From Craterostigma plantagineum (lineage: Eukaryota > Streptophyta > Magnoliopsida > Lamiales > Linderniaceae): a DNA stretch of 64,000 nt. Positions within the stretch are counted from its first letter, which is position 1. The number at the start of each line of letters is the position of its first letter. This document shows positions 51,488-62,491 of this stretch, piece by piece. The stretch covers positions 11,054,001-11,118,000 of the forward strand of contig JAPQWV010000018.1 of NCBI GenBank assembly GCA_027422505.1, given 5' to 3'. The notes below the pieces were generated by a model. That model did not search any database, was not told the origin of the DNA, and worked only from the letters and a program-made list of their open reading frames with translations. A program made the position numbers and the translations under genes.

Positions 51488-53790
51488 TGTTGGGAAACCC
51501 TGGGTGACCCGAGGCCTTGCCCCGGACGCAGCGGAAGTATTGAAATGGTCCCCCAGGTTCCCCGTTGGAACGAGTGAATTTCAAAACTTTCCTTGTTCCC
51601 GCCACAAGACCAAACTCGGTATAAAGAAAAAACACGCATGTATACACGTATTAAGGTTTAGAACATTACCCTCGTCGCGAAGATCCTTAGCTCCCTAGCT
51701 CACGAACTGCGCCGAAGAGAGTCACGCCGACCCCGTGAAGTACCACAAACCAACACCACCCCAAGGATGGCTAGAGATGGTGTGGAGTGTTGTGTAGAGA
51801 TGTATATGTATGTGTGTGATTTCTAAATCTCACAAACACTTAGGGATTTCTCAAAGATCACCCTAAATGCTCTCACTTCTCTCTAAAACTCAAAGATAGA
51901 GTGAGGAAGAGCTTAATTCAAGTTATGGACGAAATTCTTTAAGAAAATATATTAAAAGTCCATTTCCAAACCAAGAAAATGACTTTTAATTTAATCCAAA
52001 TGAGATCAAGTCCTACATGACTCAAAAGATGTTAGATTCCCTTTTATTATGTCATTAAATGACCGAATAATGTCCCATATGTCTAACATAAAAACAAGGA
52101 TCGAAATTGGATTAGGTTTGGCCAAGAAAATGATGTTTTGATGAGCGTTCACGGCCTCAAACAAGCTTGTCACGGCCGTGACTCATCATTGGACATGTTC
52201 TGCCACTCGTCACGGCCATTGTCATGGCCATGACCATTGCTTTGAGGCCTTCACGGTCTTGGCAATGAGTGTCACGGACGTGACACAGTCGGGCACCATT
52301 TTTGGTCACCACTGCCGGTCGTCACGGCCACGTGCAATGTGTTCACGGCCGTGACACTTTGACAGCTTTGCGGCAGTTCCGTATTTCGATCCGATCGAGG
52401 GGTAAACGATGTCCGATTGACCTGAAATTTTAACCATAGTTAAAAGACTCATCAGTCTTGATTCCGACCAAAGGGATTCGCAATCCGAGGTCTAGATTGT
52501 GAGATTTGAATTTTTGAAGCTACTGCTACTTTGCATACGGGCTTCATTACCATGATAAGCCTTGCTCATCATTGTGAACCCTATTTATGCTTCATTCATC
52601 ACCATTTCCGTTCCATAAATTTCTGTCCATGTAAATATAGTTTCTAAAACATATATTTAACATTTGGTTAACGTCTCTAAGACCGTTAAATCATTTTACA
52701 TCTCATATTAGTTATGCACTATCACAGTGATCATTTTTAAGCCCGACTCTCTTGGTTCGTCTCAACCCGGCAAGGGAGGAATCCAAGAATTTGGTAAGCG
52801 CCTAGCCAATCCCGCGGTACCAAATAGATCCCGTGTTGAGTACGATCTTCGATCTACGAACCGACTATAGATTATTGTCGTACGTATAGACCCTTCACAA
52901 ATGTCCCGATCGAGTGAGAGTCATGGTTACGTCAAACTCACTAGACTCGACTCTATGACTAATTCGTGACTGGGAAAATTACTAAACTGCTCTCCACGTC
53001 CCACATGAGTCAGTTTATTGCTTCGGCCGAAGACTTCGTAATTTCCCATCCCCGAATATGCATAGGACACATGTCTCGGTTACTAACGAGATAGTGAATC
53101 CCTAACGTTAGTCTAAGCACGGCAGTTACCCTTTGTTGTCAAGACCGCATGTCGCCGCCGACCCATGTTCGTCCCCGAACAAGGTGGGCCTAGCAAACTA
53201 GTGACATGTCAAGACCCCAAAGTCAACTCCGTCAAAAAACCCTTTAGTCTAAGGTCCACGCACACTACTATAGTCAATCGATCGATCATTGACGCTACCC
53301 AGAGTAACGATAAGGCCCATGTGATCGTCGATTGCGAGTCGTGTCCAAGTACAAGTTAATTCCCTAATTCAACTTATAACAACGTTACGACCTCCTGCTT
53401 CCCAAGCGAATGGTTGGCACAACCATATAAGAGTCGTTAACAAATAAGTCGTAATTGACGCTCAGTCACCCTACTAAGGTCTAAGACTTATGGACTAATT
53501 TAATATCGCAGAATAATAACTCACCGGTGCCCCTCTCTCATCCCATGAGAATCGGTGACTAAACTCACGATATATGGGATTTATTTATTTACCGTCTCAC
53601 CGGATGCCTAGTAAGACTTTATAGGTAAATAAATAATATGCCTTTTTAAAGAATAAATAATAAAGTATAAATTCCCTTAATACGTATAAGAATACATTAT
53701 TCAAATACATAACGAATAATACATCGATTATTAAATACATGCCCTATTCATTACATCATCGAATGGCATTCCGAGGGCACATCCCCAACA
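51488..53790 (-). repeat. Copia-2 5' LTR (2303 bp)
   Basis: Same length and ends as the 3' LTR; a few substitutions are seen, for example near 51494, 51531 and 52276. Confidence 0.95.
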
Positions 53791-54563
53791 TCGTCGACCG
53801 GCTTTCCAGCGGGATCGGCATCCAACTTACGGCTTGGTGACACAGGAGTGCTGAGAGGCTTGCTCTGATCTTGATGGAATTTCTTCAGAATATCCTTGAT
53901 GTATTTTGTCTGACTGATGAAAATCCCATCTTCGAGTTGCCTGACTTGTAGTCCTAAGAAGAACTACATCTCTCGCATGTGACTCATCTCGAACTTATTT
54001 TTCATAAGATCTCCAAACTTCGTGCAAAGCCGCGAATTTGTTGATCCGAAGATGATATCGTTGGCGTATACTAGAACGACCATCAGATCTTTGTCTTGCC
54101 ATTTGATGAAGAGGGTTGTGTCTATCGTTCCTCGTATGAATTCAGACTTCACGAGGAAATCACTCAAGACATCGTACCAAGCACGTGGGGATTGTTTTAG
54201 TCCATAGAGAGCTTTGTCCAATCGATAGACGTGATCGGGATTTTCTTGATCAACGAAGCCTTCCGGCTGAGCGACGTAGACTTCTTCTTTTAACACGCCG
54301 TTGAGAAAGGCGGTCTTAGCATCCATCTGATAGACTTTGACGTCTCTGTGAGCCGCATAAGCCAGGAGAAGGCGGATAGCTTCGATTCGGGCAACAAGAT
54401 CATATGTCTCGTCGTAGTCGATGCCTTCCTGTTGATTGTAGCCCTTCGCAACTAGCCTTGCTTTGTTCTGGATCACTTCACCATCTTCATTCTTCTTATT
54501 CTTGAATACCCATTTGGTTCCGATTATTGTTTTCCCATGTGGACGAGGTACTAAGGTCCACAC
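53791..54563 (-). pseudogene. pol: Copia-1 reverse transcriptase, catalytic Asp lost
   Basis: The frame 54563-53964 carries [60 protein letters not shown] and [20 protein letters not shown]. The catalytic motif reads [13 protein letters not shown] instead of YVDD: Asn at codon 168 (plus 54060-54062). A stop after MSHMREM interrupts it; the rest (GLQVRQLEDGIFISQTKYIK) runs to the Copia-2 target site at 53791 and continues at 43865. Confidence 0.85.
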
Positions 54564-54599
54564 TTGAAGACGTTCGAATTGATGAATTTCTTCTTACAT

Positions 54600-55998
54600 C
54601 GCAATTATCCAATCCGGGTCTCGTAGTGCGTCTGCTACTTTAGTAGGCTCATTTTGGCTTAAGAAGCAGCTGAAAAGATTGAGTTGACGACGTGTCCTTA
54701 CTCAGCTCGAAAGATCGCCAATTATCTGATCAACCGGATGGGAACTAGTCCACTTGTGCTCATGCGGCAGGGCTGAGGAAGATACGTCAGCCACTTGTGG
54801 TTCTAGATTTCCAATTATCTCCGACATTGTTTTAGGAAGTTCCACTTCTGCACTTGGAACGATCGTCTCTGATGATTCTTCCTCAGTAACCATTGTAGGT
54901 TCTTCGTTATTCTGTGGCAAATCTAAATCGGGTGAGGTAGGGACGTGAGAAGTACTAGGTACATCGGTCTCGTTAAGTGGAGAATCCACTATGGGTGTAG
55001 CAGTGTGTGGTCGATATACGGGCTCGAAGAGAGAGTGTAGATCGTCTAATGGGAGTCTTAATGCTTCTTCTGACGTTGATTTCAATGTTGTTGCCATCTT
55101 CTGTTGGTTTTGTGCCAACACACCAGTGAAAACAGGTTCTGAACTGTTATATTCAGAAGCTATCTGCTTGGATACTGGTCCTGAACTGAGGTGTGCAGGA
55201 GCCATCGGGTTAAGCACTGGTCCTAGACTGACTTGACCAGAAGCCATGTCCGCCACTTCGTGGAAAGTGACGTTGTAGCTTTCTTTGATTGTGTGGTTGG
55301 ACTTGATATATACTCGGTACGCTTTTGAGGTTGAAGAATACCCAACGAAAGTCGCTTCGAATGCTTTAGGGTCGAACTTGGCACGTTGCTCTCGGTCGTT
55401 CGCCACAAAGCACTTGCACCCGAAGACTTTAAAGAAAGAGATACTGGGTACTCTATTATTCACAATCTCGTACGGAGTCTTGTTGAACCTTTTGTGAACC
55501 ACCATCCTGTTTTGAGTAAAACAAGCGGTATTAACTACTTCAGCCCATAGAAAGTGTGGAAGTCCGAAATGAATCAGCATTGTTCGAGCTGCTTCCACTA
55601 TGGTTCAATTTTTCCTTTCAACGACCCCATTTTGTTGAGGTTTTTTGCGATGAGAATTGTTGACTTATCCAAAGTTTCTGATAAAATTCACTGAGACGTC
55701 TGTTCTCGAACTCAGTGCCATTATCTGTTCGAATGACTTGGATAGTCTGCTGCAGCAAGTTCTGGGTGGTGTTCACAAAATTAATGATCAAGTCACCGGT
55801 CTCATCTTTGGTTTGGAGGAACTTTGTCCAAGTGTAACGAGAGTAGTCATCGACGATCACTAGTACGTACTTTCTTCCATTTATGCTCTGAGTCTGCATC
55901 GGGCCACAGAGATCCAAGTGGATTAGTTCCAATGGTCGAGATGTAGACACAAGTTGCTACACGTGATGGGATGCTCGCTTCATTGTTCCTAATTGGCA
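54600..55998 (-). pseudogene. pol: Copia-1 integrase and linker to RT
   Basis: ELIHLDLCGPMQTQSINGRK carries the first catalytic Asp and IQVIRTDNGTEFENRRLSEF the second. The third segment (PQQNGVVERKN) is present only after a one-base shift near 55640, with a TGA where Arg is usual. The long following frame (55598-54702) has AARTMLIHFGLPHFLWAEVV, FKVFGCKCFVANDREQRAKF and FVGYSSTSKAYRVYIKSNHT, then a variable linker. It is inactive by frame breaks. Confidence 0.85.
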
Positions 55999-55999
55999 T

Positions 56000-56507
56000 G
56001 CCGAACACTGATGCTCCCTTTATAGTAGTGTAGTTGGCAGACCATGAACAAAATTTTTGGTAGAAAGACGTTGGAGAGCTTTCATATTCAGATGAGACAG
56101 TCGTTGATGCCATAAGCTGTTCTCTGTAAGTCAATCTGAGATATGAGGCATATAACTCTCGAGGGCCGCACGGACGTCAGGTTGATCGTGTAAAGGTTTG
56201 ATTTCCGAAGTCCATAGAGGAGTTCTGTGTCCTGACTGTCCAAAATTCTACACCGGTCAGCATGAAAGACCACCTGGAACCCTTTGTCACAGAACTGGCC
56301 TATGCTGAACAAGTTATGGCGGAGGCCTTCGACGTATGAGACATCTTTTATAATCAGATTCTTCAGAATGATATCCACAAGTCCTAAAATCGGGGCTGAA
56401 TCGTTGTTCCCAAATCTGACTTTGCCGTTTGGCTGGTCTTTGTAGTTGCTCAGCAGTTCTTGATTTCCCGTCATGTGTGTAGAGCAACCCGAGTCAAGGT
56501 ACCACAC
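56000..56507 (-). pseudogene. pol: Copia-1 aspartic protease and pre-integrase
   Basis: MWYLDSGCSTHMTGNQELLS is the copia protease active site. VSYVEGLRHNLFSIGQFCDK and LLYGLRKSNLYTINLTSVRP follow. The pre-integrase zinc segment (HQRLSHLNMKA...CSACQLGTMKR) is split between frames near 56100 and has a stop. Confidence 0.85.
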
Positions 56508-56811
56508 ATGATGGATCTGGAAAAATAAATTAGAGAGCTTTAGGTACCCATTTAAACATGGGTCCTCTCAGATTAGCAGAATTATTTTGTTCTGATATAG
56601 TTTCTAAATTATTACTTGAGGGAGTTTTGATAACCCGAGCCACTTTCGGATAAGTGGGTTTGGGTTCGACCTCTTTAGGTGACTTGGCCTTTTCGGCTTT
56701 TGTCATCCTAGGCGGAGATTTAGGAACCTATTTGGGTTGAACCTTGCAGGGAAGGTTAATTTCAGCACGTACAAATACTTTGCTAGGTTTGATTGAGGAA
56801 AAGATAATTTC

Positions 56812-58911
56812 TTAATGTAATCTCCTAAGGTGCTTGGGGATTTCTACGGGATACCTTAGGTGAGTACAAGCATGTACAGCGCCATAAGCTTTCTTTATTG
56901 CTTGATCTTGTTTCCTACGAGTCTTCCTAGTGGCATTTGTTTCAAAATGATTAATTTTTGACGTAGAGCCTATTTTGAAGTTGTTACTTCTAAATGTGAT
57001 CGGGTGAAGTGAACAAGTAGAAGCAACTATCTTAAACGTGGAAATAGCTCTTTTATTTTTACGAGTGTCTTTCATTGTAACAGAATGAATAACATGCTCA
57101 GAAATAGTTAAATCTAGTGGCTCCTTCTTTATCTTAGTGCTTTACACTCTCGCCTTTGTTTTTAGTGCTGACGCTACGCTCCCTGTAGACGTAGGTAAAG
57201 GAAAATTAGTCATAGCACTTTAAACAGAATTATTTTTACAACTTTTATCTTTCAAAGGCGATTTTCAATTTTCACGCTTTTGTAATAGCATGAGAGGTAG
57301 TTTGGGAGGATGAGGAAGCCTTGAGATTTTCCATCTCCCTAAAGATTTTTTTTTTCAGCTTCGAAATTCTCTCGTTCTCTATCTAGCTTTGCCTGTGACT
57401 CCTCTATCTGTTTTATGATAGGGGTTTGTAGAGAGAATTTTTATAATTAACGGCTTTAACTTCCTCGTGGTGAGTTTGAGAGTCGGGAGGGAGAACTTGA
57501 ACTAAATTGCAGACAGGTGTTAGAGTTTCTTTCCTATTTTTGTCCTTTTCATTTAGTTCTTTGTAATCAAAGGGGATTTCTGGACCATGTGGGCCTTGTC
57601 TAATGGATGAATCGAAAGTATTTTCATACGACGATTCAGTAAAATTTCTAAGAGAGGTTAGTCCTAAGCCCATCGAAAGTGTTTAACATGGTATATTTCT
57701 TTCTTTTGTAAAACACGCGGGTTAGTGAAACCTAAGCCATCCATTGGATTATAGAAATCTACATCCTTTGGCTGATTTAGAAATATTGTTTGCTCAGATT
57801 GTCCCCTACGCGTAACTATATCGTCTAATTTCTTTACTTTGGCATATAGTTTCTTGCGTTCCCCACCTAGGAGAGCATAATTATTTTCCACCGTTAGTTT
57901 AGCGGCTTGACAGGCGTCTAAATCCTTACTAAGCTCACTAATATTATCATTTGATGCTTCTAATTGAGCTTCTAAGTTAGTGATATTAGAGGTAGCTTCG
58001 GTTATCCTACAATTTAAAATGGCTTTTTCGTTGAGATTTCTAACCAAGCAATTGTAGTTATTTGCTAGCTGCTTTCCTAGTGCTTTCAGATTTGGCTCAA
58101 CGTCGGGGTCCGACTCTTCTTCCGACTCTGAAGGTGAAGGAGGCCTAACGGTCTTTTCCTTTCTTGATATTAAGCTCCTCTTCTCCGAGACTAAGGCAAC
58201 AGTGTCTTCGTTCTATTTGCCTTTCTGCTCCTTGAGAATCTCGCTTATATCATCCTAATGCTGTGCGAGATTGTCAAACACGGCATGGACATCCAACTCC
58301 TCTACATCTTTACTTTGTCGAATCTGAGTGGATATTTTCTTCCATTCCGCGGGCAGAGAAGATAGAAATCTGATGTTTGTCTCCATGTTGGACTTTGTGA
58401 TCTCTATCTTCCCCATCTCGTTGAAAAGAGTGAGGTATCTTTGGTAGATCTCGAATAGACTCTCCTCAGGCTTTGCTTTCAAGGAGTCGTAAGCGGTGAG
58501 AATGTTCGTCTTTTTGGCCTTTATGCCAACTTCCATCCTCTGCATCATCCTATGCAGTTCATCCCACATTCCTTTAGCTGATGAAAGGCTATCAATCTGT
58601 CGGTATATGTCGTTGGGGATGCCCTGCATGAGGGTGTTCATGGCTACTAGATCAGCCTTAGCTCGAGGTCTCTCCTCGACTGTCTACTCCCTAGGCTCCT
58701 TCAGTCGCCTAGATGCAGGAATTTGAGGAGTTGCCGTTTCGTCACCGGGAACATGTACCCAAAACTGTGCGGGTCCCTCTTCTAGTGACTTCAGTAAATT
58801 CTCGGCTTGATCTTTTAGAGCGACGAAAATTGAGGAAGCGGCTCCTCCACACGGTATATTCGCCTCATTGTAAAATCGGTGGACGGTTGTCATTTCCGAG
58901 CGAGTATTCAT
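56812..58911 (-). pseudogene. gag: Copia-1 Gag and following basic region
   Basis: Starts MNTRSEMTTVHRFYNEANIP (58911). A stop lies after LKEPRE. Then comes the gag core NTLMQGIPNDIYRQIDSLSS, MWDELHRMMQRMEVGIKAKK, FEIYQRYLTLFNEMGKIEIT and FLSSLPAEWKKISTQIRQSK (58641-58255). After more stops a coiled-coil segment (58047-57664: TSNITNLEAQLEASNDNISE) follows, as is usual in SIRE-type gag. Pieces at 57673-57413 and 57075-56812 are decayed remains of the C-terminal part, which in the inverted relative at 60300-60560 lies just before the protease. Confidence 0.75.
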
Positions 58912-59943
58912 CCATTTTGTTTTGTCGTTGAGTTGTTGAAGGATCTTCGTTAGGTGTTTTGAATTTTTGAAGATGATGTAATGTGCTTCACAAATGACAA
59001 AATTCGTTAGTAGCTTTTGATTCGAAAAATAGATCGAGAATTATTTTCGATTCAATCTTTATATTTCGTCGAAATAGAATTAAGTGTGTACTGTTTACGT
59101 GCGAGATAGTTTGTCAGTGAAATATTTTTCGAGCGAAATAAATTGCCCAAAATCGTTCGGTCGAGGAAAATTTCCGGATCGTGAATTTATTTCGATCGTA
59201 AAGAAACAGTACGCTCGTAAGTTTCTCGACAAGTCAAAATAAATCGGTTGACTGGAAAAGTTTCTCGCGTGTAAATGATTTTTAGCTTGGTCAAACATTA
59301 AATGTCTGACCGAAAATGTTTCTCGAGAGAGAGTTTCTACACGTGGAAAGTCAAAATTGGTCTTCCTCGAAAAAGATTTTCGCTAAATAATGCTCGAGAA
59401 ATATTTCTAACTAAAATCGTTTCTCGTGTTTATGATTTTAGCACCGACTTCGTATTCTGACCGAGAAAATTATCGCGCCAAGTTTTTCGATCGAGAAATT
59501 AATCCGATCGCAAAACTTAGCGAGAAAAATTGGAATGATCGAGAAAAATCACAGATACAATTATCACAAAAGGACCTGTACACTGAACTTCAGGTAGTAG
59601 CTCGCAATCGATCACTAACTACGCACGAACACGCAATTAAACAAGTTATGAAGCACAATATGTCGAATTTGATAAAAATCAGAGCGTGTTCTTCATGTTC
59701 TTATGCAAACAGTAACTCACAAAATCGATTTAATCCAAACACGAAGTTCAAACAGCTACGAATTTGATTGCAATCAACATTTGACAATTAAACGAGCACA
59801 GAAACATCAAATTCAAGTCAATTAGGCACAGAATTATGCTATTGGATCGAAAACAGATTTCACGCCAAAACTGTTCGAACAGTGAACAGAATTAAATTTT
59901 CGATCCAAATCTAACAATTTTTTATCCAAAACAGAACGAATAT
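58912..59943 (-). other. Copia-1 untranslated leader, rich in CGAGAAA words
   Basis: About 1 kb between primer site and gag, without a supported gene. The words CGAGAAA, TTTCTCG and TCGATCGAGAA recur many times at 59000-59560. Confidence 0.65.
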
Positions 59944-59955
59944 GCTCTGATACCA
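59944..59955 (-). other. Copia-1 primer-binding site
   Basis: TGGTATCAGAGC on the minus strand, two bases beyond the LTR end CCTAACA. Confidence 0.95.
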
Positions 59956-59957
59956 AT

Positions 59958-60290
59958 TGTTAGGTCCTACAACACTCTAAGATCCTAGGCAAGAATTCAA
60001 TTCGATGATAATGATAATCAATAAGATTCGATCGAAAAACTCATTTGAAGAACGAGAGAGAGAATTCGATTAGAGTGAGAAAGTTATTGTTGTTTCTCTC
60101 TCTTGAAAATGAATTGCAAGCCTTTCGGATCAATCTTCAAAACTTTCTCTTTTCGTCTCAATTGATTTACAATTTATACCAAACAAACTTGGTATAAATA
60201 TCAAACTAGTCCTAATCTAAGGACATACAAAACGCCCCTAATTACAAGGACAACTAATAATATCAAGCAAAATTAAATGTATACTCTACA
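59958..60290 (-). repeat. Copia-1 5' LTR (333 bp)
   Basis: The minus strand reads TGTAGAGTATACATTTAATT...GGACCTAACA, next to the primer site. Its outer edge at 60290 directly touches inverted sequence of the same family. Confidence 0.9.
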
Positions 60291-61925
60291 GTAGGAAACA
60301 AGATCCAGTCATAAAGAAAGCTTATGGCGCCGTACATGCTTGTACTCACCTAAGGTATCCTGTGAAGATTGAATCCCCCAAGCACCTTAGGAGATTATCG
60401 AAAGAAAAGATCGTTTCCTCAGTCAAGCCTACCAAAGCATTTGTACGTGCTGAAATTCAACTTCCCTGCCAGGTTCAACCCACTTGGGTTCCTAAAACAC
60501 CTCCTAAGAAGACAAAAGTCATAAAGGCTCTCCTAAAGCCAAACCCAAAGTTACTTCCTTGAAGGCAACTTGGGTCACTAAAGTTCCTATCGAAAATAAT
60601 TTAGGAATCATATCTGAACCTAAAACTAAATATGCTAATCTGAGAGGACCCATGCTTAAGTGGGTACCTAAAGCTCTCTAATTTGTTTTTGCAGATCCAT
60701 CATGTGTGGTACTTCGACTCTAGTTGCTCCACACATATGTCGAGAAATCAAGAGCTGCTGAGCAACTATTAAGACAGACTGAATGGAAAAGTCAGGTTTG
60801 TAAACAACGACTCAGCCCCAATTCTAGGACTTGAGGATATCATTCTGGAGAATCGGACTATAAAAGATGTCTCATACGTCGAAGTCCTCCGCCATAACTT
60901 GTTAAGCATAGGCAAGTTCTGTGACAAAGGGTTCCAGGTGGTCTTTCATGTTGACCGTGCAGAATTTTGGATAGTCACGTCACAGAACTCCTACAAGGAC
61001 TTCGGAAATCAAATCTATACACGACAAACCTGACATCCGTGCGGCCCTCGACAGCTGTTTGCCTCATATCTCAGGCTGTAATTCATAGGAACAGCTTATA
61101 GCATCAATGCATGTCTCATCTCAACATCAAAGCTCTTCAACGTCTCTCAACGAAAAAGTTGGTTCATGGTCTTCCAACTATAACTTTACAAAAGGAGCAT
61201 TATTGTTCAGCGTGCCAATTAGGAAAAGTGAAATAGAGCATCTCATCATATCAAACAAGTGGCCTCTACTACACGTCCTCTGGAACTGCTACATATGGAC
61301 CTCTGTGGACCGATGAAGAAACAGAGCATAAATGGACGCAAGTAGCTGGTCATAGTCGATGACTGCTCTCGCTACACATGGACAAGGTTTCTCCGAACAA
61401 AAGATGAGACAGGGGACTTGATCGTCATTCGAACAGACAATGGCACTGAGTTCAAGAACAGATGTCTCATTGAATTTTATCAGAAACTTGGGATAAGTCA
61501 ATAATTTTTAGCCGCCAAGACTCCTCAACAGAATGGGGGAGTCGAACGAAAGAACAGAACACTAGTGGAAGCCGTGCGTACGATGCTCATCCACTCTGGA
61601 CTTCCACATTTTCTCTGGGTGGAAGCAATAAATACCGCCTGTTTCACTCAAAACAGGACGGTGGTTCACAAGCGCTTTGACATGACTCCGTACGAAATTA
61701 TCAACAAACGAGTACCCAACATTTCACTCTTCAAAGTATTCAGGTGCAAGTGCTTTGTGGCGAACGACCGAGAGCAACGTGCCAAGTTCGACCATAAAGC
61801 ATTCGAGGCCACTTTCGTCGGGTATTCTTCAACCTCGAAAGCGTACCGAGTACACATCAAGTCCAACCACACAATCAAAGAAAGCTACAACGTCACTTTC
61901 CACGAAGTGGCGGATTTGGCTTCTC
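60291..61925 (+). pseudogene. pol: Fragment of a SIRE-like copia in opposite orientation (relative of Copia-1)
   Basis: The plus strand parallels the minus strand of 56940-55270: GTAGGAAACAAGATC and CTTGTACTCACCTAAGGTAT (end of gag), then a protease site reading WYFDSSCSTHMSRNQELLSN (family: DSGCSTHMTG), then VSYVEVLRHNLLSIGKFCDK, integrase TDNGTEFKNRCLIEFYQKLG, GGVERKNRTLVEAVRTMLIH and CKCFVANDREQRAKFDHKAF to about 61925. There are many stops and shifts. Similarity to Copia-1 is high but clearly below that of a recent duplication. Confidence 0.85.
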
Positions 61926-62490
61926 ACTTCAGTCCAGGAACACGCAACCCACTGAATCCCACTGAATCCCACTGTCCAAAGTTCGTAGACAATTATGTTG
62001 TCAAAACTTATCTTTCTTTTACCAAACTTATGTCTATGTGCTGCTGCAATGATTTTGTTCTCCCACGATTTCATGAATATGAAACACATGAACACGCAAC
62101 CCTCAGACCTCGCAAGCGAACCTTCTCTACGACGTCACTGAATTCTCCCATCTCGCCTAAACCCAAGGTCAAGCGAAAACGCCTCCCGTCGTCAAACGCA
62201 AACTCACCTACTACTCGAAAGCCAAAGGCGACCAAAATCGAAGCACGAAAACAACAACCACATTACTCACGCCAATTCATGTATAAGGCGCCATACATGC
62301 AAGCACAAGTTAGGAAAATTTGGGTTAGAAAAACCATAATCCCGCCTCATCAAACAAACGATAAAGGGAAAGCTAAATTAGAATCAACACAATCTGATTT
62401 AGTAACCACATTTCCCATTAAGCGCATAAAAACTTTACATATATCACAAGAATGTTGCGTCCGAAAACGGGGACCCAACGTTTGTTGATG
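61926..62490 (+). pseudogene. gag: Gag C-terminal basic region of a second SIRE-like element
   Basis: After a short repeated phrase (ACTGAATCCC twice near 61953) the frame continues in sequence that is very basic (PRKRTFSTTSLNSPISPKPK, KPKATKIEARKQQPHYSRQF) and contains YKAPYMQAQVRKIWV, like the segment before the protease in Copia-1. Its join to 61925 is a chimeric boundary. The frame ends at 62488, four bases before the next frame begins. Confidence 0.55.
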
Positions 62491-62491
62491 A

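Larger units (their letters stand above)
43866..53790 (-). mobile_element. Copia-2, young Ty1/copia element with perfect target duplication
   Basis: Two LTRs of 2303 bp each (43866-46168 and 51488-53790), both TGTTGGGGATGTGCCC...GGTTTCCCAACA on the minus strand. Primer site TGGTATCAGAGC at 51475-51486; purine tract AAGTGGGAGAT at 46179-46169. The 5 bp TCGTC stand on both sides (43861-43865 and 53791-53795). Internal region 5.3 kb with gag-pol in copia order and one frameshift near 47610. The LTRs differ by scattered substitutions only. It is the most complete element in the window. Long LTRs and the gag/integrase wording resemble Angela/Tork-type copia, but the lineage was not tested. Confidence 0.95.
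26222..60290 (-). mobile_element. Copia-1, SIRE-like Ty1/copia element split by two nested elements
   Basis: On the minus strand: 5' LTR 60290-59958 (333 bp, TGTAGAGTATAC...CCTAACA), primer site, leader, gag, protease, integrase, RT, RNase H, a long non-coding part, ORF2, purine tract AAAGGGGGAGAT (26261-26250) and the first 28 bp of the 3' LTR (26249-26222). The LTR start TGTAGAGTATACATTTAATT is the same at both ends. The insertion of Copia-2 (43866-53790) and the gypsy (29135-38790) accounts for 19.6 kb; the remaining body is about 14.5 kb. An RNase H ending FTKALDEKLFKFLVGKLGML and an extra ORF after pol are typical of the SIRE lineage. It is old: many stops and frameshifts, and a catalytic RT Asp is lost. 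Confidence 0.8.
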
